From: Oligoflexales bacterium
GTDB lineage: Bacteria; Bdellovibrionota_B; Oligoflexia; Oligoflexales; CACXFL01
Assembly: GCA_028282865.1 (NCBI GenBank)
Contig: JANQHA010000554.1
Span: 1 to 11,366 of the forward strand
Direction: 5' to 3'
DNA: 11,366 nucleotides
How positions within the stretch are numbered: position 1 is the stretch's first letter; each line of letters starts with the position of its first letter. This document shows, piece after piece, positions 1-6,239 of this stretch. The position numbers were made by a program, and so were the translations under genes. The notes under the pieces are model-generated. The model searched no databases. It was not told where the DNA came from and saw only the letters and a list, made by a program, of their open reading frames with translations.

Positions 1-233
1 ATAACAAACTCTATAGAACATTTTTTTCCATACCCGCTTTCAATATTCGTATTCGCTAAAAGAAAGTAGAACAAAGAACAGTTTACATTATCTCTAGAAA
101 ATTTTACTCCGACTAATTCCTTTAGCATTTCACGCTCTGGCTTATCATCAAACTTTACCAGTGAATTCTGAGCTGACTGCCCACAGGAAATGTTAAACAA
201 AACCATCAAGCCCAAAAAAAATATTCCCCTCAT
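1..233 (-). CDS. Putative lipoprotein, 3' part cut by window edge
   Basis: An open frame runs from an ATG at 233 leftwards to the window edge with no stop, giving 77 residues; the C-terminus is missing. AGGAG lies 6 bases before the ATG, a good ribosome site. The competing ATG at 237 is out of frame and soon meets a stop. The first 16 or so residues are a short hydrophobic signal (MRGIFFLGLMVLFNIS) followed by Cys-Gly-Gln, a plausible lipobox, so the product is probably a lipid-anchored envelope protein. The rest is polar, with two further cysteines (in NVNCSLF and KKCSIE) that could form a disulfide. I recognise no family. It diverges from the gene at 434. The frame, signal and ribosome site make it a convincing gene; function is unknown. 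Confidence 0.75.
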   Translation of the reverse strand, partial: MRGIFFLGLMVLFNISCGQSAQNSLVKFDDKPEREMLKELVGVKFSRDNVNCSLFYFLLANTNIESGYGKKCSIEFV

Positions 234-317
234 ACATAACTCCTAACATTTATGATTAATATACTTTGGACGACGATTATCAGCACACCGATATAGCGTC
301 AAGTAGCCAATAATATC

Positions 318-340
318 TTTGTTCTAATTCTGAGAACGAA
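318..340. repeat. Inverted repeat in divergent spacer, candidate operator
   Basis: GTTCT (321-325) and AGAAC (333-337) form an inverted repeat with a 7-base spacer; counting one G-T pair, the arms extend to 318 and 340. It sits between the divergent genes starting at 233 and 434, upstream of the likely promoter of the latter. An operator is possible. It is not a recognised LexA box, because the spacing differs from the forms I know. Short arms in AT-rich DNA can arise by chance. Confidence 0.25.
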
Positions 341-365
341 AGCACAAATACAACTAATTAAACCG

Positions 366-394
366 TTGACCATTGCACACTAAAAAAGATAAAT
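366..394 (+). promoter_or_regulatory. Candidate sigma70-type promoter of the DUF4189-like gene
   Basis: TTGACC at 366-371 is a good -35 match. After 16-17 bases comes GATAAA/ATAAAT (388-394), a moderate -10 match. This would start transcription near 400, about 30 bases before the ATG at 434. Assigned by consensus only. Confidence 0.4.
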
Positions 395-433
395 ACCGAT
401 CAAACCATCTCAAATATTTTGGAAGGAGTATCT

Positions 434-835
434 ATGGAAAGATTACTATTAGCTTTAGCACTGACGCTTATTTCGTTCACCGCAAAATCAGATGATCTAT
501 CATCTTCAGACCTGACGTATGTTGGGGTCGCTTTCAAGTGGAGCGGTAATACCTTAAATTATGCTTTTAGATCAGATAGCAGTTACTACAAAGTCCGCAG
601 TCGCTTAAATTCTGCCTTTGGAACTAGCGCTACAATCGTTATCTCCGATAATCCTGGTGGACATTGCGCTCTTGCAAGGCAAGCTAGCTATGTACCAGGT
701 CAGGACATCACGGCTTCCGGTTCTTGCGCTCCAACGTTAGGAATGGCTGAGGACGATGCTTTAAAACACTGCGATGAAGTCGCATCACTGACAGGCCAGT
801 ATTGTCAGCTCATTGGGACCATTTCAGGAGATTAA
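434..835 (+). CDS. Small secreted DUF4189-like protein
   Basis: A 133-residue protein. The start is the ATG at 434 because GGAAGGAG lies just 5 bases upstream; an in-frame TTG at 419 has no such site. Residues 1-19 (MERLLLALALTLISFTAKS) form a Sec signal peptide ending near SDD, with no lipobox cysteine, so a soluble periplasmic or secreted protein is expected. The mature part has the layout of DUF4189 proteins: a YVGVAF strand, a GHCALAR segment (Cys78), Cys98, then a helix with EDDALKHCDEV (Cys113) and GQYC (Cys124). The four cysteines could give two disulfides. DUF4189 proteins are small exported proteins without a known activity. The family call rests on pattern only, and the first conserved cysteine of many members seems to be absent. 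It appears to be a single-gene unit. Confidence 0.7.
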   Translation: MERLLLALALTLISFTAKSDDLSSSDLTYVGVAFKWSGNTLNYAFRSDSSYYKVRSRLNSAFGTSATIVISDNPGGHCALARQASYVPGQDITASGSCAPTLGMAEDDALKHCDEVASLTGQYCQLIGTISGD

Positions 836-896
836 GATCTCTAAAGCCCAATTTACACCAAAATTTCTTAATTTCAGCCGAAAAAAACGCTCATTG

Positions 897-915
897 GTGC
901 AGACTCTGTCTGCAC
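897..915. repeat. Strong inverted repeat, 8-bp arms, 3-base loop
   Basis: GTGCAGAC (897-904) and GTCTGCAC (908-915) are exact reverse complements around TCT. One G-T and one T-A pair can extend the stem to 895-917. It lies 62 bases past the stop at 835 and just upstream of the promoter at 926. On the plus strand no T-tract follows, so a classical terminator is unlikely. On the minus strand a T-tract (the A-run at 881-887) follows only after a gap, and no minus-strand gene needs it. An operator or an RNA structure are both possible. Confidence 0.5.
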
Positions 916-925
916 TATACAGATA

Positions 926-953
926 TTGACTTACGACCGTAAGGATATAAAAT
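926..953 (+). promoter_or_regulatory. Candidate promoter with palindromic operator in its spacer
   Basis: TTGACT (926-931) and TAAAAT (948-953) are separated by 16 bases and resemble a sigma70 promoter for the gene starting at 1041, giving a leader of about 80 bases. The spacer contains CTTACG (930-935) and CGTAAG (938-943), an inverted repeat around a central AC, in a position where a repressor would block polymerase. A wider pair, AGATATT (921-927) and AATATCT (951-957), brackets it. Confidence 0.45.
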
Positions 954-955
954 AT

Positions 956-970
956 CTAGAACACTTCTAG
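956..970. repeat. Inverted repeat CTAGAA/TTCTAG near the predicted transcript start
   Basis: CTAGAA (956-961) and TTCTAG (965-970) are exact reverse complements around CAC. It is the third inverted repeat within 75 bases and would fall at the predicted transcription start of the gene at 1041. Possible operator; short arms limit confidence. Confidence 0.3.
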
Positions 971-1040
971 TTATGAGTAGCGACATCCGAGACCTTAACA
1001 GTCAGAGTAAGATATTTGAGCCTACATTTTGAGGGGAAAT

Positions 1041-1409
1041 ATGAATAGAAAGTGGTCAACGGTTATAGGCACAATTTATGTAATTGTATCATGCGCTAGC
1101 TGCGACTTCTATAAGGCCAAAGATGCCGATAAAAAACAGCAAAACTCCGCAGAAGGTAGATCAAAAGAGGCCGGTCAGCCACCCAAAGGCTCCGACAAAG
1201 CTATCGTTGGTTATCACCCTGGAATGAAATCGAAGGCGATCGACCTGATCACTAGCAATAGTCTAATCATCTCTGATAGTCACGATGAAGGACGATTTGT
1301 CGTAGTGGACTCAGTAGATATCACCTTATTCTGCAAGTGGATTAAAGAGGCCGATTCCACGGGTAGTGTTGTTAGGTATTGCGAGTTAAATGCTAAGGTT
1401 TCTATTTAA
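1041..1409 (+). CDS. Small putative lipoprotein of unknown function
   Basis: A 122-residue protein starting at the ATG at 1041, with GAGGGG 4 bases upstream; an in-frame TTG at 1029 lies before this site and is rejected. The signal is MNRKWSTVIGTIYVIVS followed by Cys18 (I-V-S-C). A second possible lipid site is Cys21 (C-A-S-C), followed by Asp22. If Cys21 were used, the Asp at +2 would favour inner-membrane retention under the E. coli rule. A charged, Lys/Gln/Gly-rich linker covers about residues 25-58, then comes a compact C-terminal part of about 60 residues with two cysteines (FCKW and YCEL). I recognise no domain. It probably forms its own transcription unit, from the promoter at 926 to the hairpin at 1490. 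Confidence 0.7.
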   Translation: MNRKWSTVIGTIYVIVSCASCDFYKAKDADKKQQNSAEGRSKEAGQPPKGSDKAIVGYHPGMKSKAIDLITSNSLIISDSHDEGRFVVVDSVDITLFCKWIKEADSTGSVVRYCELNAKVSI

Positions 1410-1430
1410 CAAGCAATATCAAGAACCTCA

Positions 1431-2822
1431 CTACACAAGAATTCCATCAAGAGTCCTAGCAACCGCACCGTTTCTTTCTATCAGTCGATAATGTTTGGAG
1501 GATACTCCAAACATTTTATAGACCGTATTAATGACGCAAGAGGCGGTTAAATAATCCTTTGGGTTGTAGGTTTTTGGGAGGTCAGTTCTACTTTTCATAG
1601 CATCAAAATCAAATGGCTTTCCCATTATTTTAAGTAAGTATGGGTCAAAAGATTTATGAGCAGCTGAAATTTCCGCTTTTGTAGATTCGTAGTCTGAAGA
1701 CCCCACCACCATACCACCTTTTATACCCTTACCTCCAATAAGCACCGTATTAGTTAGAGGATTGTGATCAGTTCCACAATCATCAAACTCGGTACCATTT
1801 TGTCTCATTGTTCTAGCAAATTCGGTTGTTACCAAAACTGTGGTAACATCAAGCATACTGCGCTTTTCGTCATAGGCAGTATCTTTTAAAGACTTAAACA
1901 CTGTGGCGACTTCGCCCATTAACTTAGTCAAATCCTCTGGCAACCCTTTAGCATCTTCACCTGAGTGAGTGTCGAGATTAATATCATCAGAAAGGTCAGT
2001 ATCAAATACCAGTGAAGCTGATTTCGCAATCCCAGTCTTAAACAATTGACTCATCAAAGTTATCGAGTGCTTAGTTTGTTCCTCCTGGATACGTTCTAGC
2101 TCCATCCGTTCAATTCGACTAGCCAGGTCCGGCACTGCCTTTAGCGCATCGTGCATCGCCCATGCACCACCAGAAAACCCGCCTGTACCCGTTTTACTGA
2201 TCGTTGACATCCGCTGACTTAGGTAGCTGAAGAGCTGATTTTTCGGACCAAGCTTAGGTACCATTTTCATCTTTTCTATAAGCCCGGCAACGGATTTATT
2301 GCTAAGAGGTACTCCTTTACTCGTGTTTGACATCAAAACAAAAACTTTCCCTTTGCCTAGCTCCACATAATCCAAAGGGAGATTAGAGCTATTTAAATAG
2401 GGTAAATAGAACTCACCACCAAAAGGGTTTCCCGTATACCAAAACGACATATTTTGCTCATGACCATCAAAAGTCGGCTCCATAACAACACCGTTTATAA
2501 CGCTGAAGTAGTTTTTATAAGGCTTTAGAGGGTTAGTAAGCTTTGTTGCAAGGGTGGATTGACCATTACGCCCGATCCACATATTTGGCTCCTCACCAAT
2601 ATAGTTTTGGATCAATTTTTCTTTAGTCATTTCTAAGGGACGCGCATCAAACAAGTAATGAGTGTCCATACCCCCTGGAAACACCACTTGTAAAACAAAA
2701 TGAGGCTCTTGATCTTTAGCGTGACTTACATCAGAAAAAACGTATGGTGCTGCCAAATATGATAAGGTACTAGCACTCGAGCATTTAAGGAAATCTCTCC
2801 GTGAAATTTCTTGGTTAATCAT
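1431..2822 (-). CDS. DUF1501 family protein with Tat signal
   Basis: A 463-residue protein starting at the ATG at 2822, chosen because GAGGG lies 5 bases upstream; an in-frame GTG at 2834 has a poorer site. Residues 7-13 read SRRDFLK, an almost ideal twin-arginine motif, followed by a weakly hydrophobic stretch to about residue 35, so export in folded form is expected. Family marks of DUF1501 (alkaline-phosphatase-like superfamily): VVFPGGMDTH (46-55), LDTHSG (283-288), and the C-terminal block VTTEFART (331-338), GTDHNP (350-355) and IGGKGIKGG (362-370) with a VVGSSD strand after it. The His/Asp residues in these blocks are likely metal or active-site ligands, by analogy only. It is the last gene of a three-gene operon, 14 bases after the stop of the middle lipoprotein. 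DUF1501 proteins commonly sit beside exported cytochromes of the DUF1588/DUF1592 or PSD1 groups; no reaction is established. Confidence 0.88.
   Translation of the reverse strand: MINQEISRRDFLKCSSASTLSYLAAPYVFSDVSHAKDQEPHFVLQVVFPGGMDTHYLFDARPLEMTKEKLIQNYIGEEPNMWIGRNGQSTLATKLTNPLKPYKNYFSVINGVVMEPTFDGHEQNMSFWYTGNPFGGEFYLPYLNSSNLPLDYVELGKGKVFVLMSNTSKGVPLSNKSVAGLIEKMKMVPKLGPKNQLFSYLSQRMSTISKTGTGGFSGGAWAMHDALKAVPDLASRIERMELERIQEEQTKHSITLMSQLFKTGIAKSASLVFDTDLSDDINLDTHSGEDAKGLPEDLTKLMGEVATVFKSLKDTAYDEKRSMLDVTTVLVTTEFARTMRQNGTEFDDCGTDHNPLTNTVLIGGKGIKGGMVVGSSDYESTKAEISAAHKSFDPYLLKIMGKPFDFDAMKSRTDLPKTYNPKDYLTASCVINTVYKMFGVSSKHYRLIERNGAVARTLDGILV
1490..1518 (+). terminator. Intrinsic terminator for the plus-strand lipoprotein gene, inside the DUF1501 coding end
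   Basis: ATGTTTGGAG (1491-1500) and CTCCAAACAT (1505-1514) are exact reverse complements around a GATA loop; A1490/T1515 lengthen the stem to 11 bp. On the plus strand TTTTAT follows at once (1514-1519), as in an intrinsic terminator. On the minus strand the bases after the stem read TATCGA, without a T-tract. The polarity therefore suits the gene ending at 1409, about 80 bases upstream. The same bases encode the C-terminal MFGVSSKH of the convergent DUF1501 protein. The stem is only moderately GC-rich, so efficiency is uncertain. Confidence 0.6.
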
Positions 2823-2836
2823 TGACACCCTCACTA

Positions 2837-3502
2837 CTACTTCAATAAAAAGTATGGATTGTATAGAATCGAAACCACCATATTTAAAATAGCCTCTTTT
2901 TTGGTATTTTTAGAAAATTCGTCACTCTGAACATAAGCACGCCAAACGAGAAACTCTTCGTTAGTCGCATCATAATCCATCAATAGCTGCCACAGCTCTT
3001 GTAAGGTTTTGTCGCTTTTGGATTCTGCTTCAGGCCAAGTACACAACTTAGCAAGAATATCATCTGTTTTCTGGTTGAAAAGATTTGAATGATCATCACA
3101 GGTATCTGCCATATCGGTCGCCAACCCACTAAGTGCGATATACCACAGAAGCATATTGATTGAGTTCGGCTGGTTATTTTTATAGCCACTATTTACTCCG
3201 TTGCCTTCATTTATACCCAGCAAGCTCCTTAGGTTCGGCGTAATATCACTAAAGATATTTTCCTCTTGGTTTTCTTTGAGTTCAAAATAGCCGGCTAGCT
3301 CAAAGGGTATACCTTCTTGAATCACCCGGTCTTTAATGACCTGGTTAGTCACTAGGTAACCTCGAAACCCTCCAATCAATTCATAATTTACTGGCTTGTT
3401 GTTCACAAGCGGCTTATCGGTTTTTCCTTTAGGCTTTATCCCACAGCCCGCCACCAACACTGTGGCTATTGTGACTACGACCAATCTAAGACAACAAAAC
3501 AA
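2837..3502 (-). CDS. Lipoprotein of unknown function, middle gene of cytochrome/DUF1501 operon
   Basis: A 221-residue protein starting with TTG at 3502. AAGGAGG lies 5 bases before it, an excellent site, and no ATG lies in frame nearby. Residues 1-19 are hydrophobic and end in V-A-G-C (Cys20), a clean lipobox, so it should be lipid-anchored. No known domain is recognised. The mature part is largely helical in appearance and acidic; three cysteines remain after the anchor region (TCDDH, LCTW), so a disulfide is possible. The C-terminal third, with EFLVWRAYVQSDEF and the final NMVVSILYNPYFLL, resembles the terminal helices of DUF1592/DUF1585-type proteins, where segments like 'SILxxPxFL' occur; this may hint at descent from such a protein, but it is a weak inference. 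It is tightly placed between the cytochrome (21 bases) and DUF1501 (14 bases) genes, which suggests a shared complex or pathway. Confidence 0.8.
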   Translation of the reverse strand: MFCCLRLVVVTIATVLVAGCGIKPKGKTDKPLVNNKPVNYELIGGFRGYLVTNQVIKDRVIQEGIPFELAGYFELKENQEENIFSDITPNLRSLLGINEGNGVNSGYKNNQPNSINMLLWYIALSGLATDMADTCDDHSNLFNQKTDDILAKLCTWPEAESKSDKTLQELWQLLMDYDATNEEFLVWRAYVQSDEFSKNTKKEAILNMVVSILYNPYFLLK

Positions 3503-3523
3503 CTTAGCCTCCTTGCTATAAAC

Positions 3524-5428
3524 CTAATATTCTTCGATCATTTCCAGAGACCAAAGATATAGCTGTTCTCGCTCTCCAGCTTCAATATGAATATCTAAAG
3601 GCATTCGAAGCCTTAAATCATCTGTAGTCAACCTATCAACGATTCTCTTGAAGGTCTCTGATCCACTAAGCTGGTTGCCATCGACTTTATGTGGGAAGCC
3701 GAATTTATTGTTAACAGAATCTATTTCTGTCCAAGAAGATAAATCCAAACCACCCTGCGCACCAGCTCCCTTATGACAGCTAGAACAATTCTTATTCAAC
3801 ACAAAAGAGACTTTGCATGGTGGTAAGCCATCAGGATCTACGCCCGGTCGATAGTCATAGCATTCACCAGATTTCGGATCTTTAATGTTAAAAGTATTAG
3901 AGGTTAGCAGAGACTTAACTGTCTCCTTAAAAGCTACCGCTGAGTTCTCCTTAGCCTTCTTCTCAAACTCAGAGGTTAAGTGATCCAAATACCCTGCATC
4001 AAGAGTAAAAGTCTCACCGACAAAATACTTAAACATATTTTTAACCAAACATTTTTTTGCCTCCGGTGCTTGCTTAATAATATCAAATAAATCTTGCAAC
4101 TCCGGGTTCGCTAAATTAGCTGAATAATTATTTAATGAGTCATCGCTAATAGAGCGAATATATCCGATATTCCAAGGTCTAGCGGTATTTCCTTCATTTC
4201 TCCAAGCTCTTATATACTCTTTTCTATCAACATTCACATCATCATCAAAAGATATTCCCTCCTGAGATTCGTAGTTCACACCTGAGCGTCCTAAATTGCG
4301 AAAAAAGCCAGCCATCGGATCGAGCTTATAATGACAAGCTTGACAACCAGGGTCTGAGGCATGTTGATCTCCCGAATGCCCCGCAGGAAGCGCTACATTT
4401 ATAGGCGTCAGGTCATCGCAAAAAAATCGCTTAAGAACATACGCAGCACGCTTGCGGTTATAATTAGTAGAGGAATTAGGGAGGTTACGCCAAAAACCGA
4501 CTGCTGTAAGCATCCTTCCTTCCAGTTCCATTTTAAGTATTTTATTATCGTACTTACGGAGATCAGTTAAAGATTTTACGATGTAGTTTTTAGGAAGCAT
4601 GGTCCGAAGGTATTGATAAAGAACTTCTAAATTTTCTTTTATTGTTTTTAGCCTAGGCCTAAAATCAGGTAAAGGGTTCGCATAAGGAAAATCCTGACAG
4701 TACCTTGTGAGATCGCCAAACCAATGATCAGACTGTCCAAGTCCAGACCTAAACTCTATTCCAAATGCATAGAATAAGCTTGTTCTATATACTAAAGCGG
4801 AGAAACTTTCACAAAAACTATCAGGACTAGGACTATCATCTAAGACTTTTACCAACTCATCAGCCGTGAATATAAACTGATTATAAGCCTCTATTAAAAG
4901 TTCTTCGGTAGTTTTCCCAGCATCCTCCTCTTCAAAGAAAGCATTTAATACCAACGGTGTTGCATACATCGGCTGCTTTAAATTAAATATTTTAAAATAA
5001 TCACCATTTTTCATAATTTCGCTAGCAGAACTTATCGCACTTGGAAACTCTACCTTTGAGAAAAAGCGTGACAACAGTGACTGCCCCGGATAAAGCAGAT
5101 AATCAGACTTGAACCCCAAGTAACTTAAGTTAAACTCAACAACTGTATCTCCAAAGAGTGCATCCTTCATCAGATCATCAATAACCTGATCCTTCGATAG
5201 TAGAGAGAGCTGATCAACCTGTGTGTCCGACAGCTCTCTACCATTTCGAAGAACTCTACCTACCTTTGCAACCCATTGCAGCTTTTCGTAGGTTTCAGGA
5301 CTACCAGTTAAAGCAAAATTACCCGGTGGGTTATGATTTCTTTTTTTCTTGCCACACGAGGACAAACTAATGGCAAGGGAAATTATAAATAAACACGCTA
5401 ATGCCTTAGTACTTCCATGTTCTAACAC
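3524..5428 (-). CDS. Di-haem c-type cytochrome lipoprotein, DUF1588-like
   Basis: A 634-residue protein starting with GTG at 5428, four bases after GAAGGGAG. Residues 10-24 are hydrophobic and end in L-S-S-C (Cys25), a canonical lipobox, followed by a basic KKKRNH linker. The N-terminal part (about 45-110, with GRELSDTQ) recalls the first domain of DUF1549/DUF1592-type proteins. Two haem-attachment motifs are visible: CQACH (362-366), set in a DUF1588-like block with SDPGCQACHYKLDPMAGFF, and CSSCH (548-552), in a C-terminal cytochrome c domain with VLNKNCSSCHKGAGAQGG and RMP (Met609, likely axial ligand). A DUF1585-like stretch (about 458-515, KCLVKNMFKYFVGE) lies between. It is therefore an envelope redox protein facing the periplasm or outside, and heads the operon with the middle lipoprotein and DUF1501. 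Electron donor and acceptor are unknown. Family assignment rests on pattern. Confidence 0.87.
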   Translation of the reverse strand: MLEHGSTKALACLFIISLAISLSSCGKKKRNHNPPGNFALTGSPETYEKLQWVAKVGRVLRNGRELSDTQVDQLSLLSKDQVIDDLMKDALFGDTVVEFNLSYLGFKSDYLLYPGQSLLSRFFSKVEFPSAISSASEIMKNGDYFKIFNLKQPMYATPLVLNAFFEEEDAGKTTEELLIEAYNQFIFTADELVKVLDDSPSPDSFCESFSALVYRTSLFYAFGIEFRSGLGQSDHWFGDLTRYCQDFPYANPLPDFRPRLKTIKENLEVLYQYLRTMLPKNYIVKSLTDLRKYDNKILKMELEGRMLTAVGFWRNLPNSSTNYNRKRAAYVLKRFFCDDLTPINVALPAGHSGDQHASDPGCQACHYKLDPMAGFFRNLGRSGVNYESQEGISFDDDVNVDRKEYIRAWRNEGNTARPWNIGYIRSISDDSLNNYSANLANPELQDLFDIIKQAPEAKKCLVKNMFKYFVGETFTLDAGYLDHLTSEFEKKAKENSAVAFKETVKSLLTSNTFNIKDPKSGECYDYRPGVDPDGLPPCKVSFVLNKNCSSCHKGAGAQGGLDLSSWTEIDSVNNKFGFPHKVDGNQLSGSETFKRIVDRLTTDDLRLRMPLDIHIEAGEREQLYLWSLEMIEEY

Positions 5429-5458
5429 AATACTCCCTTCATGGAGTTTGACGCCGAA

Positions 5459-5497
5459 GCTCTAATCTATCCAAAGAAAAACTGATAAAATTAGAGC
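5459..5497. repeat. Inverted repeat GCTCTAAT/ATTAGAGC upstream of the cytochrome operon
   Basis: GCTCTAAT (5459-5466) and ATTAGAGC (5490-5497) are exact 8-base reverse complements, 23 bases apart. The right arm overlaps the predicted -10 box of the operon. It could be a pair of half-sites or, if transcription starts further upstream, a leader hairpin. Confidence 0.35.
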
Positions 5498-5518
5498 ATA
5501 TATCCAAAATTTCATCAA
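5490..5518 (-). promoter_or_regulatory. Candidate promoter of the cytochrome/lipoprotein/DUF1501 operon
   Basis: On the minus strand, TTGATG (5518-5513) and TCTAAT (5495-5490) are spaced by exactly 17 bases, a plausible sigma70 promoter. Transcription would start near 5483, leaving a leader of about 55 bases before the GTG at 5428. The 153-base spacer 5429-5581 holds no other gene. Confidence 0.45.
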
Positions 5519-5581
5519 TGATAAATGTAGATTTATTGCACAGTTTATTGAACGATAACTGACAACTATTTTAAAAAGTTA

Positions 5582-6166
5582 TCAACCATCAAAACATTTA
5601 CCATATGCAATGACATAATACCTAGCTGAACTATGGGAAATAGGTGGTGGGCCATAGATAAATTCACTTAGGTTCTCGACTTTTGTTAAGGTACCGTCAC
5701 CATCAATTTCATAAACAGTATCTTTTGAGTCACGGCCAACCAGCTCTAAGTAAGCCACACCTCTTTCGTAAGCTCTGACAAAAAGCCTAAGCTCATTGTT
5801 ACTATAAAGAGAAGTAGCACCAAAAACACCGTATTGGGAGTCGGCAAACTTGGTAAAGCCTAGATTGTTCGTTTGCTCGTTAGTGTAAACGTCAAATTCA
5901 TCTGGTTCAGTAGAAAATTTGAGTTCAAGATAAGCTTCATTTTTGTTGGTGGCATCGCCAACAGAGCTAAATAGTTGGCATTTAAAAAAATGACCAGCAG
6001 AGTAACTGATCAGATGTTTAACCACGGCGGCATTTTTAAACGAATATCGTAAAGTACTAATTTTAATAGACTTATCAGGGTGAGCAGCCAATTCACCAGA
6101 GCTGGCTGGCACTTTTCCGCACCCTACAAAGCCCACTACTGACAAAGATAAAATAAATAGTTTCAT
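5582..6166 (-). CDS. Putative lipoprotein of unknown function
   Basis: A 194-residue protein starting at the ATG at 6166; AAGGAGG lies 5-6 bases upstream. An in-frame TTG at 6211 would add 15 residues with two cysteines and put charged residues before the signal, so it is rejected. Residues 1-15 are hydrophobic and end in F-V-G-C (Cys16) with Gly at +2, a plausible lipobox. The mature part alternates short strand-like stretches (AYLELKF 78-84, ELRLFVRAYERG 125-136, VAYLELVG 137-144), suggesting a beta-rich fold. Only two cysteines follow the anchor (Cys63 and Cys191), a likely disulfide joining both ends. I recognise no family. It has a promoter of its own at 6212, although it also follows the oxidoreductase gene by 65 bases on the same strand. 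Confidence 0.72.
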   Translation of the reverse strand: MKLFILSLSVVGFVGCGKVPASSGELAAHPDKSIKISTLRYSFKNAAVVKHLISYSAGHFFKCQLFSSVGDATNKNEAYLELKFSTEPDEFDVYTNEQTNNLGFTKFADSQYGVFGATSLYSNNELRLFVRAYERGVAYLELVGRDSKDTVYEIDGDGTLTKVENLSEFIYGPPPISHSSARYYVIAYGKCFDG

Positions 6167-6211
6167 AAGGCCCTCCTTAGCCATAAACCAACAACATTCA
6201 GATCGCGTCAA

Positions 6212-6239
6212 ATTATATCATGAGCAGCGTTTCAAACAA
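6212..6239 (-). promoter_or_regulatory. Promoter candidate for the lipoprotein at 5582-6166
   Basis: On the minus strand a perfect TATAAT (6217-6212) is preceded by TTGTTT (6239-6234) with a 16-base spacer. Transcription would start near 6205, about 40 bases before the ATG at 6166. The -35 box overlaps the last codons and stop of the oxidoreductase gene, so the lipoprotein can be expressed separately from it. Confidence 0.5.

Noticed and set aside
419..433. Upstream TTG start for the DUF4189-like gene
   Set aside because: The GGAAGGAG ribosome site lies inside this extension and points to the ATG at 434.
897..915. Inverted repeat as terminator of the gene ending at 835
   Set aside because: No T-tract follows on the plus strand, and it lies right before a promoter; an operator or RNA structure fits better.
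1029..1040. Upstream TTG start for the lipoprotein at 1041
   Set aside because: GAGGGG directly before the ATG at 1041 would be inside the coding region, and the signal peptide begins properly at 1041.
4361..4570. Plus-strand open frame within the cytochrome gene
   Set aside because: It is basic and low in family features, antisense to the DUF1588-like block with CQACH.
5554..5583. GATAAC/GTTATC pair after the lipoprotein stop as terminator
   Set aside because: Six AT-rich pairs 18 bases apart, with no T-tract following; chance is likely in this AT-rich spacer.
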